DNA from: JANNWF01 sp038205755
GTDB taxonomy: Bacteria > Pseudomonadota > Gammaproteobacteria > Xanthomonadales > Xanthomonadaceae
Direction of reading: 5' to 3'
Assembly: GCA_038205755.1 (NCBI GenBank)
Contig: JBBRBN010000019.1
Location: forward strand, 1-52,257
DNA: 52,257 nt
Of the stretch, positions 17,058 to 23,881 are shown in pieces (positions within the stretch are counted from its first letter, which is position 1; every line of letters begins with the position of its first letter). Below the pieces are notes generated by a model, which did not search any database, was not told the DNA's origin, and saw nothing but the letters and a program-made list of their open reading frames with translations. Both the position numbers and the translations under genes were made by a program.

Positions 17058-17834
17058 CTATTTTTCGACGAAAGCCCGCTCGATCACATAGTCGCCGGCT
17101 GCGCCGATACGCGCTGAAACCTTGAGGCCTCGCGCGTCAAGCAGGGCGCGGCTGTCGGCCAGCATCTGCGGGCTGCCGCAGATCATGGCGCGATCAAACG
17201 CCGCATCGAGTGGCGGCAGGCCAAGGTCGTCGCACACGCGGCCGGAGTCCAGCAGGTGGGTCAGTCGCCCGTGATGCGCGAAGGGCTCACGGCTGACCAC
17301 CGGGTAGTAGCGCAGTCCGGCGCGGATCGTATCGCCCAGCCAGGGCAGGGTCGGCAGCTCGCGCTCGATGTAGTCGCGGTAGGCGAGGTCTGCAACGCTG
17401 CGGACACCGTGGCAGAGCACGACCGTAGCGAAACGCTCGTAGGTTTCCGGATCCTTGGTCACGCTCAGAAACGGCGCAAGCCCGGTGCCGGTTGCCAGCA
17501 GGAACAGGCAGCGGCCCGGGCGCAAATCGGAGATCAGCAGGGTGCCGGTGGGCTTGCCGCCGATCAGCACGCTGTCGCCGGGCTGGATGTGCTGCAGCCG
17601 CGAGGTCAGCGGACCGTTGGGCACCTTGATGCTGAAGAACTCCAGGTGCTCTTCCCAGTTGGCGCTGGCGATCGAATAGGCGCGCAGCAGCGGTCGCCCC
17701 TCCACTTCCAGGCCGATCATCACGAACTGACCGTTGGCGAAGCGCAGTCCGTCGTCTCGGGTGGTGGTAAAGCTGAAGTAGTCGGGCGTCCAGTGACGGA
17801 TCGCGAGTACGGTTTCGGTGGCAACGCTTGCCAT
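17058..17834 (-). CDS. fpr: Ferredoxin/flavodoxin-NADP reductase
   Basis: 258 residues from ATG 17834, exactly the usual Fpr size. FAD-binding motif RAYSIASANWEEHLEFFSIKV (visible in two parts), GDSVLIGGKPTGTLL, NADPH-binding LLATGTGLAPFLSV and MICGSPQML, and the typical C-terminal AGDYVIERAFVEK-type end are seen. It shuttles electrons between NADPH and ferredoxin or flavodoxin. The frame remains open upstream: an ATG at 17990 preceded by AGAGGT would add 52 residues not typical of the family, so the true start needs care. It is divergent from epmA with 185 bp between. Confidence 0.9.
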   Translation of the reverse strand: MASVATETVLAIRHWTPDYFSFTTTRDDGLRFANGQFVMIGLEVEGRPLLRAYSIASANWEEHLEFFSIKVPNGPLTSRLQHIQPGDSVLIGGKPTGTLLISDLRPGRCLFLLATGTGLAPFLSVTKDPETYERFATVVLCHGVRSVADLAYRDYIERELPTLPWLGDTIRAGLRYYPVVSREPFAHHGRLTHLLDSGRVCDDLGLPPLDAAFDRAMICGSPQMLADSRALLDARGLKVSARIGAAGDYVIERAFVEK

Positions 17835-18019
17835 GCAGATGAGGCCCTTGCTTGCCAATGAGAGTGTCGCGTCTGCTGCGCCAGGCAACGCTTGCAACCG
17901 CGCCAGTGAGGCGCTGTCGCACTGCAGCAGTATCGCTGGTCTGCCGCCGACCACCTTGCGCAAAATCAAATCCGCAGCCGGCGTTAGCATGCAGACCTCT
18001 TGAATGAAGATGATCGGCG

Positions 18020-19027
18020 ATGCAATTCGACCAAGACGACCCACGCGCTGCCGTTGCCGAGAGCTGGCGGCCCAGCGCGGCCAAGGATGTGCTGAGACTG
18101 CGCGCCGACCTGTATGCAGCGATACGCCACTTCTTTGCCGCGCGCGGCGTGCTCGAAGTCGAAACACCGATCCTCTCGGCCGCCGGCAACACCGATCCCA
18201 ACATCGAGAGCTTCGCGCTCGATTTCGATGGACCAGTGCATGCCGGGTCTCGCCAGCGCTGGCTTCGGACCTCGCCCGAGTACGCGCTGAAGCGACTGCT
18301 GGCGGCCGGCGTGGGCGATTGCTACGAGCTGGGGCGGGTGTTTCGCAACGGCGAGGCGGGGCGGCGCCACAACCCCGAGTTCAGCCTGCTGGAGTGGTAC
18401 CGGGTCGGCTGGGATCACCGGCAGCTCATCGACGAACTGGTGGCGCTGGTGCAGACCGCTCTGGCGCTGGTGGGTCGGCGACCACAGGTGGTGTCGCTGA
18501 GCTACGCCGAGCTGTTCTCACGCGAGCTGGGCATCGACCCCCACCGCGACCCGCTGGAGCGCCTGCAGTTGCCGCTGCAGCCGTTTGCGATCAATGGCGA
18601 CGGGCTGACCCGCGACGACTGGCTCGATCTACTGCTGAGCCACCGCATCGAGCCGGCGCTGCCGGCGAACGATCTGACCGTGGTCTACGACTACCCGGCC
18701 TCGCAGTGCGCGTTGGCGCGGGTGCGCAGCGAAGATCCACCGGTCGCCGAGCGCTTCGAGCTGTATCTTGGCGGCATCGAGCTGGCCAACGGCTACCACG
18801 AGCTCAGCGACGCCCATGAACAGGCCCAGCGATTCCAACGCGATCTGGCGCAGCGGAATCAGCGCGGCCGTCGGCAGCCGCCGGTCGATACCCATCTGCT
18901 GGCCGCACTGCAGGCCGGGCTGCCGGACTGCGCTGGCGTTGCTCTGGGTGTTGATCGACTGCTGATGGCAATGATCGGAAACTGCCCGATCAGCGACGTG
19001 CTGGCATTCGATGTTGGCCGCGCCTGA
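18020..19027 (+). CDS. epmA: EF-P lysine lysyltransferase EpmA (GenX/PoxA)
   Basis: 335 residues, a class II lysyl-tRNA synthetase catalytic core without the anticodon-binding domain. Motifs: FFAARGVLEVETPILS (motif 1), LRTSPEYALKRLLAAGVGDCYELGRVFRNGE (motif 2, in parts), HNPEFSLLEWYR, and GVALGVDRLLMAMIG (motif 3). EpmA attaches beta-lysine to elongation factor P, helping translation of polyproline stretches. The partner genes epmB and efp are not in the window. The length matches E. coli EpmA (325). Confidence 0.95.
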   Translation: MQFDQDDPRAAVAESWRPSAAKDVLRLRADLYAAIRHFFAARGVLEVETPILSAAGNTDPNIESFALDFDGPVHAGSRQRWLRTSPEYALKRLLAAGVGDCYELGRVFRNGEAGRRHNPEFSLLEWYRVGWDHRQLIDELVALVQTALALVGRRPQVVSLSYAELFSRELGIDPHRDPLERLQLPLQPFAINGDGLTRDDWLDLLLSHRIEPALPANDLTVVYDYPASQCALARVRSEDPPVAERFELYLGGIELANGYHELSDAHEQAQRFQRDLAQRNQRGRRQPPVDTHLLAALQAGLPDCAGVALGVDRLLMAMIGNCPISDVLAFDVGRA

Positions 19028-19044
19028 AGGCGGCAGCTTGGCGC

Positions 19045-19917
19045 TCAGCGGAGCCCGGGAATGATCGCCGACAGCACGCCGCGAAACGGCTTGATTGCCA
19101 GCGCGAGGGCCTCGCCACTCCACTTGAACAGCCGGGTCTGATCGATGCCCGACAGACCGCGGAACAGCTCGCCGAGATTGCGCACGCCGGTGCCGGGCAG
19201 CAGGCACAGCGCCTGCGCGCGCTTGCCGACCGCGTAAGTACTCGCGACCGAGGCAGCGATCTCGGTGACGATGGCAGCGATCGGCAGCACCCGCGCCAGC
19301 ACCGGTCGATACAGCAAACCAGCAAACTGCTTGATCAGCTGCTCCACCGTACGCTTGGACAGCTGCTGCGCGCCGATATTGGCGGCCGTGGCGAGCAGGA
19401 TCACGCCGCGCTCTTCGGCGTCGGTCAACTCGAGTTCGTAGAGTTCAAGGATCTCGCGCACCAGCTGCTGCTGGATCCTGGTCAGGGCAACGGCTTCGGC
19501 CACGGAGCCCAACAGCACCGGCGCCAGCTTGCCGAGCAGCGGCACCTTGCTGGTGATGGTGTTGATCGCCGCCGCGGTGCCGGCCTTCAGACAGGCGGTT
19601 TGCAGGATCAGATTGAAGCGCCGCTCGCGATCCGGCGCGCTTAGCGGACGCGGTCGGGCACGCTCTTTTTCCGCGACGGTGAGATTGCTGCGCGTCGGAT
19701 CAGCGGTCTTCGGCCTGCGAATCGCGCCGTTGCCGGGCTTGGGCTTGGGCTTGGGCTTGGGTTTGGGCTGGGGCTTAGCCGCAACCCTTGCTTTTGGCGC
19801 GGCCTTGGGCGCTGCCGCCGGCGTCGGCTTGGTCGATTTCGCTGCCCGCCGCGGCTTCGAATCCTTCGATTCGGCCGCGGAGGTGCCGGGGTTTTCGGGC
19901 GCTTTTCGGGTTGCCAT
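19045..19917 (-). CDS. EcsC-like/DUF697-like protein with proline-lysine N-terminal tail
   Basis: 290 residues from ATG 19917. The first 100 residues are low-complexity, Ala/Pro/Lys rich, with PKPKPKPKPKPG encoded by GGGCTT hexamer repeats. The rest is hydrophobic and helical (NTITSKVPLLGKLAPVLLGS, QQQLVREILELYELELTDAE, VLPIAAIVTEIAASVASTYA), resembling EcsC-type proteins that associate with membranes. The helix ending in LYELELTDAEERG matches the family's RxYGxxxxDxEE-like segment. The function is unknown. It is convergent with epmA (17 bp between stops) and divergent from mtnA. Confidence 0.55.
   Translation of the reverse strand: MATRKAPENPGTSAAESKDSKPRRAAKSTKPTPAAAPKAAPKARVAAKPQPKPKPKPKPKPGNGAIRRPKTADPTRSNLTVAEKERARPRPLSAPDRERRFNLILQTACLKAGTAAAINTITSKVPLLGKLAPVLLGSVAEAVALTRIQQQLVREILELYELELTDAEERGVILLATAANIGAQQLSKRTVEQLIKQFAGLLYRPVLARVLPIAAIVTEIAASVASTYAVGKRAQALCLLPGTGVRNLGELFRGLSGIDQTRLFKWSGEALALAIKPFRGVLSAIIPGLR
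19735..19766. repeat. Hexamer GGGCTT microsatellite inside the EcsC-like gene
   Basis: About five near-perfect units of GGGCTT/GGGTTT encode the alternating Pro-Lys run on the minus strand. Because the unit is six bases, copy-number change would alter the tail length but not the frame. Confidence 0.7.
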
Positions 19918-20024
19918 GGCTGCAGGATAGCGCCCGCCATGGCCAGACAACAGCGGCGCGCGGTTCAAACCGTCTCCCGAGCTGGAGTATCCTGCGCGCC
20001 CGCTTCAGTCTCGGCCCGCAGAAC

Positions 20025-21089
20025 ATGATCGATTACGACCGCTACGACCGCGTTCGCGCCGTCAGCTGGCGCGGCGACGCGCTGGTGCTGATGGACCAGC
20101 GCAAGCTGCCCTTCGAACAGGTCGAGATCCGCTGCGAGACGTCCGACGACGTTGCCGTGGCCATTCACGATCTGGTCGTGCGCGGCGCGCCAGCTATTGG
20201 CATTGCGGCGGCGTGGGGTGTGGTTCTCGCTGCGCGCAGCGTTGATGCTCCGGACGGGCCTCGGGCGCTGCTGGGGCTGGCTCCGGCCATGCAGCGGCTG
20301 GAGTCGGCGCGGCCCACGGCAGTAAACCTTGCCTGGGCGCTGCGCCGCATGAGCCGCTGTCTGCAGGCCGCGGGCGCCGACTGGCAGAGGCTGCTGGCAG
20401 CCGAAGCAAAGGCGATTGAAGCGGAGGATCTGGCGGCCAATCGCACGATGGGCGAGCTTGGCGCGGCGCTGATCGAGCCCGGCTCAGGCGTACTCACGCA
20501 CTGCAACACCGGCTCGCTGGCCACGGCCGGCTACGGCACCGCGCTGGGCGTGATCCGCGCTGGCGTTGCCGAGGGCCGCATCGAGCGAGTCTTTGCCGGC
20601 GAAACCCGGCCTTGGCTGCAGGGCGCACGGCTGACGCTGTGGGAGCTGCTGCAGGACGGTATCGACGCCACCCTGATTGCCGACTCGGCGGCGGCGCACC
20701 TGATGGCCAGTGGCAAGGTGCAGTGGGTAGTGGTCGGCGCCGACCGCATCTGCGCCAACGGCGACGTCGCCAACAAGATCGGCACCTACGCGCTGGCCAT
20801 CGCCGCACGCCACCACGGCCTGCACTTCATGGTCGTGGCGCCGTCCTCAACGGTGGATTTCGCCACCGCCAGCGGCGACCTGATCGAAATTGAACAGCGC
20901 GACCCGGCCGAATTGCTGGGTCTGGGCAATGTCCAAACCGCCGCGCCCGGCGGTCGCGCCTGGAACCCGGTATTCGACGTCACCCCGGCCGCGCTGATCG
21001 ACGCCATTGTCACCGAGTGCGGCGTCGTGCTGCGGCCGGACGTCGGCCGGATGCGAGCGATCCTCGAGAGTCAAAGCGCTTCGCCCTGA
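20025..21089 (+). CDS. mtnA: Methylthioribose-1-phosphate isomerase MtnA
   Basis: 354 residues from ATG 20025. The eIF2B-like isomerase fold shows RGAPAIGIAAAWG, the catalytic cysteine C160 in GVLTHCNTGSLATAGYGT and the catalytic aspartate D240 in VVVGADRICANGDVANKIGT, the same numbering as the Bacillus subtilis enzyme. It converts 5-methylthioribose-1-phosphate to the ribulose form in methionine salvage. The later aminotransferase and omega-amidase steps may be supplied by the pair at 1373-3327. As I recall it, gyrA follows mtnA directly in Xanthomonas; here about 9.5 kb of accessory genes intervene. Confidence 0.95.
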   Translation: MIDYDRYDRVRAVSWRGDALVLMDQRKLPFEQVEIRCETSDDVAVAIHDLVVRGAPAIGIAAAWGVVLAARSVDAPDGPRALLGLAPAMQRLESARPTAVNLAWALRRMSRCLQAAGADWQRLLAAEAKAIEAEDLAANRTMGELGAALIEPGSGVLTHCNTGSLATAGYGTALGVIRAGVAEGRIERVFAGETRPWLQGARLTLWELLQDGIDATLIADSAAAHLMASGKVQWVVVGADRICANGDVANKIGTYALAIAARHHGLHFMVVAPSSTVDFATASGDLIEIEQRDPAELLGLGNVQTAAPGGRAWNPVFDVTPAALIDAIVTECGVVLRPDVGRMRAILESQSASP

Positions 21090-21160
21090 ATTGCCGCGCG
21101 CAGCAAAGGCGAGTCGATAAGCCAACCGGCAGGCATGGCTTGGTGCGGCGAACGCCAGTG

Positions 21161-21178
21161 CCCCAGCAGATGCTGGGG
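21161..21178 (+). terminator. Possible transcription-ending hairpin after mtnA
   Basis: An 8-bp perfect inverted repeat with almost no loop lies 71 bases past the mtnA stop. It lacks a T-tract, so termination by it alone is uncertain. Confidence 0.3.
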
Positions 21179-21327
21179 TGTCGCTGCACGCCATCCCGGC
21201 CAAGCGGCCAGGCGCCCTCTTAGTCTGCGAACTGGGTCGAATGCTCATTCAGCGCCGATGTGCCGCAGTTGACCCCGTCGTGATCATGCCGGCGGTCATG
21301 CGGAACACTGCAGCGATCTTCCCGCAC

Positions 21328-21372
21328 CGGACCCGACGTAATCGGACCCGACGTAATCGGACCCGACGTATT
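21328..21372 (+). repeat. Three direct 15-bp repeats upstream of the WYL regulator
   Basis: The unit CGGACCCGACGTAAT occurs at 21328 and 21343, and with one change (TATT ending) at 21358, head to tail. It ends 58 bases before the WYL gene's ATG. Phased direct repeats next to a regulator gene suggest an operator for autoregulation; that is inference. A 15-bp period is not one helical turn, so alternate copies lie on different faces. Confidence 0.65.
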
Positions 21373-21430
21373 CTGCCGATGTGAGCATCGAAGCTCGTGC
21401 CATCGTCAGCTGACCGCGGGGAGCCCTGCC

Positions 21431-22456
21431 ATGACCCAACCCATCATCAAGCAGATTCGCATTCTGCAGATCGTGCCGCGGCATCCGCGCAAGGTTTCCG
21501 TCGAGCAGATCGTCGACAAGCTGACCAGCGAAGGGCTCCAGATCGATGTGCGCACGGTCCAGCGTCATCTGATCAATCTGGCCAAGCCGCCCTTCAACCT
21601 GCAGTCTGACGAGGGCAAAAAGCGCGGCTGGAGCTGGCCGCCTGACGCGGAGCCGGTCCAGATGCCGCTGGTCGATCCCGGCACCGCGCTCACCTACTTG
21701 CTGGTCGACCAGTACCTCAAGGAGTTGCTGCCGGCGCCGCTGTATCGACAGATTGAAGCGCAGCGCCGCGATGCGCGAGGGGTGCTCAATGTTGATAGCG
21801 GCAAGCCCTTCAAGCGCTGGAGCGAGCGCGTCGCGATGCTGCCGTTTGGTCCGGAACGCCTGCCGGTCCGCCTTGAGCCGTCGGTTGTGACAGCGGTTTA
21901 CGCGGCGCTGCTTGAAGGTAAGGTGCTTCACGTGCACTACCGCTCCGTCGCGCAGCCGCTGCCAAAGGCGCGTGTCCTGCATCCGCTGGGCCTGGTCGGT
22001 GTGGATCACGTGCTCTATCTCGTGGCCGTCGCGGACGGCTATATGGAGCCGCGGCAGTGGGCATTGCACAGGATGAGTCAGGCGTCGCTGTCGACCATGA
22101 GCGTGATCGAGCCGGAGGGATTTCACCTGCGCGATTACATCAGACAGGAGCGCGCCTTCGAGTATCCCAGCCTAGGCAAGGTGCGCCTGCAGCTGCGTGT
22201 GAGCGCGTGGCTCGCACGCCAGCTGGAGGAGCGCCCGCTGGCCGCCGATCAGCGCCTGCAGTCGATATCTGACAGCGATGATCACCGACTCACCGCCAGC
22301 GTCGAGTTCACCGACCAACTGCGCTGGTGGCTGCGCAGCGTCGGTCCTGCGGTCGAAGTGCAGAAGCCCGTCCGCCTGCGGCGAGAGTTTGCCAGCGAAG
22401 CGGCGGAACTTGTCGCGCGTTACGCGCTGGCCAGCGCCTCAGGCTCAAGCGACTGA
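21431..22456 (+). CDS. WYL-domain transcriptional regulator (DeoR/YafY type)
   Basis: 341 residues. An N-terminal winged helix is visible at about 1-60 (ILQIVPRHPRKVSVEQIVDK, then LQIDVRTVQRHLINL as recognition region). A WYL ligand-sensing domain follows at about 160-250 (VLHVHYRSV, ARVLHPLGLVGVDHVLYLVA, WALHRMSQA), and a C-terminal WCX-like part (FTDQLRWWLRSVGPAVEV). GGGGAG precedes the ATG. WYL regulators bind nucleic acid or nucleotide ligands and often control phage-defence or DNA-damage operons (BrxR and CapW are named examples). Direct repeats just upstream may be its operator. The sirtuin gene follows after 117 bp. Confidence 0.9.
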   Translation: MTQPIIKQIRILQIVPRHPRKVSVEQIVDKLTSEGLQIDVRTVQRHLINLAKPPFNLQSDEGKKRGWSWPPDAEPVQMPLVDPGTALTYLLVDQYLKELLPAPLYRQIEAQRRDARGVLNVDSGKPFKRWSERVAMLPFGPERLPVRLEPSVVTAVYAALLEGKVLHVHYRSVAQPLPKARVLHPLGLVGVDHVLYLVAVADGYMEPRQWALHRMSQASLSTMSVIEPEGFHLRDYIRQERAFEYPSLGKVRLQLRVSAWLARQLEERPLAADQRLQSISDSDDHRLTASVEFTDQLRWWLRSVGPAVEVQKPVRLRREFASEAAELVARYALASASGSSD

Positions 22457-22470
22457 GCGCGTGCGCCGAT

Positions 22471-22506
22471 GCGACAGGATTCGTCGTATCCGTCCTTACC
22501 CTTGAT
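22471..22506 (+). promoter_or_regulatory. 36-bp repeated leader sequence, copy A (upstream of the sirtuin)
   Basis: This segment starts 15 bases after the WYL gene and ends 67 bases before the sirtuin ATG. It matches 23626-23661 at 30 of 36 positions; the last 11 bases, TTACCCTTGAT, are identical in both. Both copies lie upstream of a start codon on the same strand, suggesting a common regulatory or leader element. Which protein or RNA process uses it is unknown. Confidence 0.5.
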
Positions 22507-22573
22507 CCCAGTGGCAGACCGCAACCGAACCCGGAGTAGGGGGATGAAGACGCAGCTCCGAGAGGCACAGTGA

Positions 22574-23353
22574 ATGCCCCTGAATCAGATCACCACAGCG
22601 GACCTTGCAGCGCTTGTCGCCGCCGCGAAGCGCATTGCCGTGCTCACCGGTGCCGGCATGTCGCAAGAGAGCGGCATTTCCACATTTCGCGACGCGCAGA
22701 ACGGTCTGTGGGAGCGGTTCGACCCCGCCCGCTTGGCCACTCCTGCGGCTTGGCGAGAGGATCGCGCACTGGTCTACGGCTGGTATCGCTGGAGAGCCGC
22801 CGTGATCAGCCGTGCGCAACCACACGCCGGGCATATCGCGCTGGCGGCGCTCGCGAAGAGAGCGGGCAACGTCACCTTGATTACCCAGAACGTTGATGAC
22901 CTGCACGAGCGCGCCGGTCACGCAGACGTCATCCATCTTCACGGCCAATTGGCGAGCCTGCGTTGCTTCGCCTGCGGTCGGTCTGGCGGCCGGATGCAGG
23001 CTGCCGACGACTCCGTTGAGCACCCACTGCTGCGTGTCGAACCAGAACGCTGCCGGCACTGCGCTGGCGATCTGCGCCCTGCTGTTGTGTGGTTCGGCGA
23101 ATCCTTGCCGGTCGAGCCGTGGAAGCGGGCCGAGAAGGCCGCAGGCGAGTGCGATCTTTTCCTCGTGATCGGAACCTCGCTGGCAGTGCGACCTGCGGCT
23201 CATCTGCCGGTGTTGGCGGCGCAGTCCGGTGCGACCGTCGTGGAGATCAACCCTTCGCCCAGCGAGCACGCCGAGCCGAAGCGAATGATCGTTCGGTCGA
23301 TGGCAATTGCTGGATGCCTTGCGCTAACCCGCATTGCCCATTCTGATACTTAG
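22574..23353 (+). CDS. NAD-dependent protein deacylase of the sirtuin family (class III, CobB/SIRT5-like)
   Basis: 259 residues. NAD site: LTGAGMSQESGISTFRD (24-40) and LITQNVDDLHERAG; catalytic H123 in VIHLHGQLAS; zinc cysteines C131, C134, C160 and C163; and WFGESLP and GTSLAVRPAA. The WYRWR segment has Tyr and Arg at 71 and 74 in the Y-x-x-R spacing that in SIRT5 and CobB binds succinyl or malonyl lysine, so desuccinylase activity is plausible. The stop codon TAG at 23351-23353 is formed with the first base(s) of a MITE-like element. It follows a WYL regulator and shares a leader sequence with the small gene at 23700. It could be a housekeeping CobB or part of an accessory module. Confidence 0.92.
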   Translation: MPLNQITTADLAALVAAAKRIAVLTGAGMSQESGISTFRDAQNGLWERFDPARLATPAAWREDRALVYGWYRWRAAVISRAQPHAGHIALAALAKRAGNVTLITQNVDDLHERAGHADVIHLHGQLASLRCFACGRSGGRMQAADDSVEHPLLRVEPERCRHCAGDLRPAVVWFGESLPVEPWKRAEKAAGECDLFLVIGTSLAVRPAAHLPVLAAQSGATVVEINPSPSEHAEPKRMIVRSMAIAGCLALTRIAHSDT

Positions 23354-23514
23354 CCCGCATGTTTCATGAATCTCGCGCGCCCTCGCTTGTCGCTTGTCCG
23401 CACAGGAGATTTTCCTCAGTCGGTCGTAAGGCCCGATACGCCGCTCCCTTGGAAGTCCCTTGTGCGAACAATATCCTGAGCGATCATCGCGCGAATTCAT
23501 GAAACATGCGGGTT
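23352..23514 (-). mobile_element. MITE-like element B, copy 2
   Basis: It is bounded by AGCCCGCATGTTTCATGAAT on the left and, on the minus strand, AACCCGCATGTTTCATGAAT on the right, almost identical terminal inverted repeats. TA flanks both ends, compatible with a TA target. Read on the minus strand it aligns along its length with copy 1 at 13665-13822 (for example TTCGCACAAGG, TATCGGGCC, CGACCGACTGAGG, ACAAGCGAGGGCG). It immediately follows the sirtuin gene. No coding sequence is evident. Confidence 0.8.
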
Positions 23515-23543
23515 AGCCGAAGCCGCCGAACTCGCTGCGCATT

Positions 23544-23609
23544 GCGATGTGGTCAGGACGCCCAGTTCGCCGGTTTGCGATGTGGTCAGGACGCCCAGAT
23601 CACCGGTTC
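23544..23609 (+). repeat. Two tandem 33-bp repeats
   Basis: A 33-bp unit beginning GCGATGTGGTCAGGACGCCC occurs at 23544 and 23577, with differences only near its end. It lies between element B copy 2 and the repeated leader of the 56-residue gene. It could be a binding site pair or a local duplication. Confidence 0.65.
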
Positions 23610-23625
23610 AAGCGCCCGTGCGAAC

Positions 23626-23661
23626 GCGACACGATCCGTCGCGTGCGTGCTTACCCTTGAT
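23626..23661 (+). promoter_or_regulatory. 36-bp repeated leader sequence, copy B (upstream of the 56-residue gene)
   Basis: It matches 22471-22506 at 30 of 36 positions, including the identical TTACCCTTGAT end. It ends 38 bases before the ATG at 23700. See copy A. Confidence 0.5.
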
Positions 23662-23699
23662 GCTGGCCGCAGCCCGCGGCCACCACAAGGAGAGACGTG

Positions 23700-23870
23700 A
23701 TGGCGATGCAGATCTACACGTGCGACGTGCGAATTCTGGGCAAGGGTCCGCTCAAGGGCGTCGAGCTATGGTTGTGCTCGGCGAGTCAGGTCGAGGCGAA
23801 GAAAGCGGAGCAGGACAAGTTTCCCGGCCAGAACATCATCGGCGTCGCAAACGTCACCCGCAAGAAGTGA
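23700..23870 (+). CDS. Small protein of 56 residues, unknown function
   Basis: ATG 23700 is preceded by AAGGAG at 23687-23692, an ideal ribosome-binding site seven bases upstream. The protein begins MAMQIYTCDVRILGKGPLKG, is followed by VELWLCSASQVEAKKAEQDK, and ends NIIGVANVTRKK. It is a soluble, lysine-rich, alpha/beta-looking small protein without signal peptide or recognisable family. A Cys occurs at residue 8 and another in LWLCSA. The gene shares a 36-bp leader with the sirtuin gene. The PcfJ-like gene starts 11 bases after it with its own GAGGTG site, so the two are likely one operon. I do not recognise its function. Confidence 0.68.
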   Translation: MAMQIYTCDVRILGKGPLKGVELWLCSASQVEAKKAEQDKFPGQNIIGVANVTRKK

Positions 23871-23881
23871 GGTGACTATGG

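Larger units (their letters stand above)
21090..21430. other. Intergenic region between mtnA and the WYL regulator (left edge of accessory region)
   Basis: 341 bp without a credible gene. It contains a CCCCAGCA/TGCTGGGG inverted repeat at 21161-21178, which may end the mtnA transcript although no T-run follows, and three direct 15-bp repeats at 21328-21372. No tRNA, attachment-site pair or integrase remnant is visible. Confidence 0.5.

Noticed and set aside
22471..22506. Known riboswitch or tRNA-like leader before the sirtuin
   Set aside because: No conserved riboswitch core or cloverleaf can be drawn; only the similarity to the second copy supports it as an element.
23549..23875. 108-codon plus-strand frame overlapping the 56-residue gene
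   Set aside because: It runs through the 33-bp tandem repeat with no ribosome-binding site and low-complexity content; the frame from ATG 23700 has an ideal site and ends just before the next gene.
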